Positions 62,748 to 64,000 of a DNA stretch of 64,000 nt are shown here, one piece after another. A program made the position numbers and the translations under genes. The stretch lies in contig JAFGKK010000015.1 of the NCBI GenBank assembly GCA_016928575.1, positions 1-64,000 of the forward strand, read 5' to 3'. This DNA is from Anaerolineales bacterium (lineage in GTDB: Bacteria; Chloroflexota; Anaerolineae; Anaerolineales; RBG-16-64-43). Below the pieces are notes generated by a model, which did not search any database, was not told where the DNA came from, and saw only the letters and a list, made by a program, of their open reading frames with translations. The first letter of the stretch is position 1. Each line of letters opens with the position of its first letter.

Positions 62748-64000
62748 TCAAAGTATTGCCTCTCGCTTAAGCAGGATCAGTAAAAGAACCGCCTCAAAGG
62801 AATAGGCGCAGGTGTTGGCGATCGCGACTCCCAAGTAGCCGGACCGGGGCGTCAGCAGAAAGCAAAGGAGGATGAACAATATTGCGGTGGCGAACGCCGC
62901 GGCGAGGGGGGTCTTCGCATCCTGGCGGGCGTAAAACGAGCGGACGGCGGTTTCGATCAGGGCGTGGGCGGGCAGGCCGAGAAGAAAGATGCGCGCCGCG
63001 GCGGCCACCATCGCAGATCCCTCGGCCGTAAAAGCCCGGCCTTCGAAAACCAGCCGGACGGCAACTTCCATGAATGGAATTCCGAGGGCGAGGATCGGAA
63101 GCGTCATTGCCAGCGTAGAAGCGAAGGCGCGGCGGATTGTCCGGCGGAATTCCGCCTCCTGCCCGCGGCCGACCTGCTCGGCAAGGGTCGGCAGGAGGAC
63201 CGTCCCCAGCGCGGATCCGAGAATCGTTTCAGGCACCTGCAGGATCAGCCAGCCATATGCCAACGCCGTGATCGCGCCGACTCCCAGGCCGGAAGCGAAG
63301 TTGTCGGTGGCGACGAAGATCGTCTGGATTGCGGCCACGGTCAGAATCCGCGGGCCCATCAATGCGGCGGCCTTGAGCACACCCGGAAAGCGCAAGTCGA
63401 GTGAAGGGGTCCACCGGAATTGAAAACGCCGCAGCGCCGGAATCTGGATCGCCAGATGCATCACCGCCCCGAGGATCGTTCCGTACGCCAAACCGTAAAT
63501 CCCGTAAGCCGGGACAAGCACCAGCACGCCGATGATTAATCCGCAATTGTAGAGGATCGGCGCCAGCCCGGGCAGCAGGAAATGCTTGTGGGCTTGCAGG
63601 CTTCCCATCACCAATCCGCTGATCGAAAACACCAGCAGGGCGAACAGGTCGAGGCGCATCAGGCTGGCGGTCAGCGCCTGGTGTTCGGCGTCGAAGTTCG
63701 GCACCACGACGTGCGCGACAAACGAATCCGCGAAGACCGCCAATCCGGCGGCCAGCGCGGCGGTGACCAGGAACGCCCAGTTCGCCAAGCGCGAGAACAG
63801 CGCCCAGGCCGCTTGCCTTCCCTCGCGGTCGAGCGTCTCTGTCAACACGGGGATCACCGCCACGGCCATCGCGCCGCCGGAAATAAGCGCAAAGATCATG
63901 TCCGGGAGGTTGTTCGCGGCGTTAAAGGCGTCCAGCTGCGTGCCGACTCCAAACGTCCGGCCGATCAGAATCTGCCTGACAAGCGCAATCAGCTTGTCGG
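62748..64000 (-). CDS. murJ: Lipid II flippase MurJ (N-terminus beyond the window)
   Basis: About 416 residues are visible; an ATG at 63899 is internal because the frame stays open and conserved to the window edge ('ILIGRTFGVGTQLDAFNAANNLPDM'). The membrane helices and motifs match MurJ/MviN ('AFNAANNLPDMIFALISGGAMAVAVIPVL', 'PNFD', 'LPGLAPILYNCGLI', 'ETILGSALGTVLLPTLAEQVGRG', 'PAHALIETAVRSFYARQDAKTP'). It moves the peptidoglycan precursor across the membrane. About one helix at the N-terminus is missing. Confidence 0.9.
   Translation of the reverse strand, partial: DKLIALVRQILIGRTFGVGTQLDAFNAANNLPDMIFALISGGAMAVAVIPVLTETLDREGRQAAWALFSRLANWAFLVTAALAAGLAVFADSFVAHVVVPNFDAEHQALTASLMRLDLFALLVFSISGLVMGSLQAHKHFLLPGLAPILYNCGLIIGVLVLVPAYGIYGLAYGTILGAVMHLAIQIPALRRFQFRWTPSLDLRFPGVLKAAALMGPRILTVAAIQTIFVATDNFASGLGVGAITALAYGWLILQVPETILGSALGTVLLPTLAEQVGRGQEAEFRRTIRRAFASTLAMTLPILALGIPFMEVAVRLVFEGRAFTAEGSAMVAAAARIFLLGLPAHALIETAVRSFYARQDAKTPLAAAFATAILFILLCFLLTPRSGYLGVAIANTCAYSFEAVLLLILLKREAIL

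Overview
This is 64 kb of GC-rich bacterial chromosome with no rRNA, tRNA, CRISPR array, transposase or phage gene that I can recognise. The gene mix points to a Chloroflexota organism, most likely Anaerolineae-like. The clues are secreted proteins with Pro/Thr linkers of the 'PTPTATAT' type, an NBR1-Ig lipoprotein, a ClpC, an LAL/MalT-type regulator, DUF4386-like membrane proteins, and dispersed hairpin repeats between genes. That assignment is inference, because no marker RNA is present.

Left part (1-24.5 kb): the start of dnaG (cut by the window edge), an NBR1-Ig lipoprotein and clpC read leftwards. Rightwards come an endonuclease III-like glycosylase, a GAF/GAF histidine kinase, two membrane-anchored proteins of unknown role, a lipoprotein-like M1 peptidase overlapping rsmG, and an exopolysaccharide-type cluster (GT2 synthase, NodB deacetylase with a lectin-like tail, secreted lectin-like protein). 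Then follow recF (-), a PadR regulator with its DUF2812 partner destroyed by two in-frame stops, a YprB-like RNase H-fold protein (-), and a lipoprotein-hisF-mtaB-hydrolase series.

Middle part (24.5-44 kb): a leftward run with rnhA, a flavodoxin with a Tat-like leader and a second internal start, two related membrane proteins, a 908-residue LAL/LuxR regulator with a clear terminator, an FMN reductase, an alpha/beta hydrolase, a UvrA-like ABC protein, a truncated M28 peptidase, a VOC protein, an uncharacterised lipoprotein and a regulator with two MerR domains. A TetR regulator then heads an ABC-2 exporter operon (permease, ATPase, permease); its promoter is a perfect TTGACA-17-TATAAT overlaid by two operator-like palindromes.

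Right part (44-64 kb): a WD40 lipoprotein and an EFR1-type flavodoxin/ferredoxin share a bidirectional terminator. Next are a DUF4386-like protein, a frameshifted DUF4386 relic, and an ECF sigma factor with a small membrane protein. Rightwards again are a TPR/retropepsin protein, a NarL-type two-component pair, efp with a Cys-rich small protein, a HAD-DinB fusion, and a signalling pair: a VWA-TM-FHA protein and a PP2C-TM-FecR fusion. The window ends with a HAD protein, an unknown protein, a GNAT and murJ (cut by the right edge).

The most notable features are the VWA-FHA / PP2C-FecR pair (a possible envelope phosphothreonine system with no kinase beside it), the TetR double operator, the exopolysaccharide cluster, and at least five families of dispersed palindromic repeats. 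One of these is a perfect 30-bp-arm palindrome lying inside the reading frame of a truncated peptidase gene.
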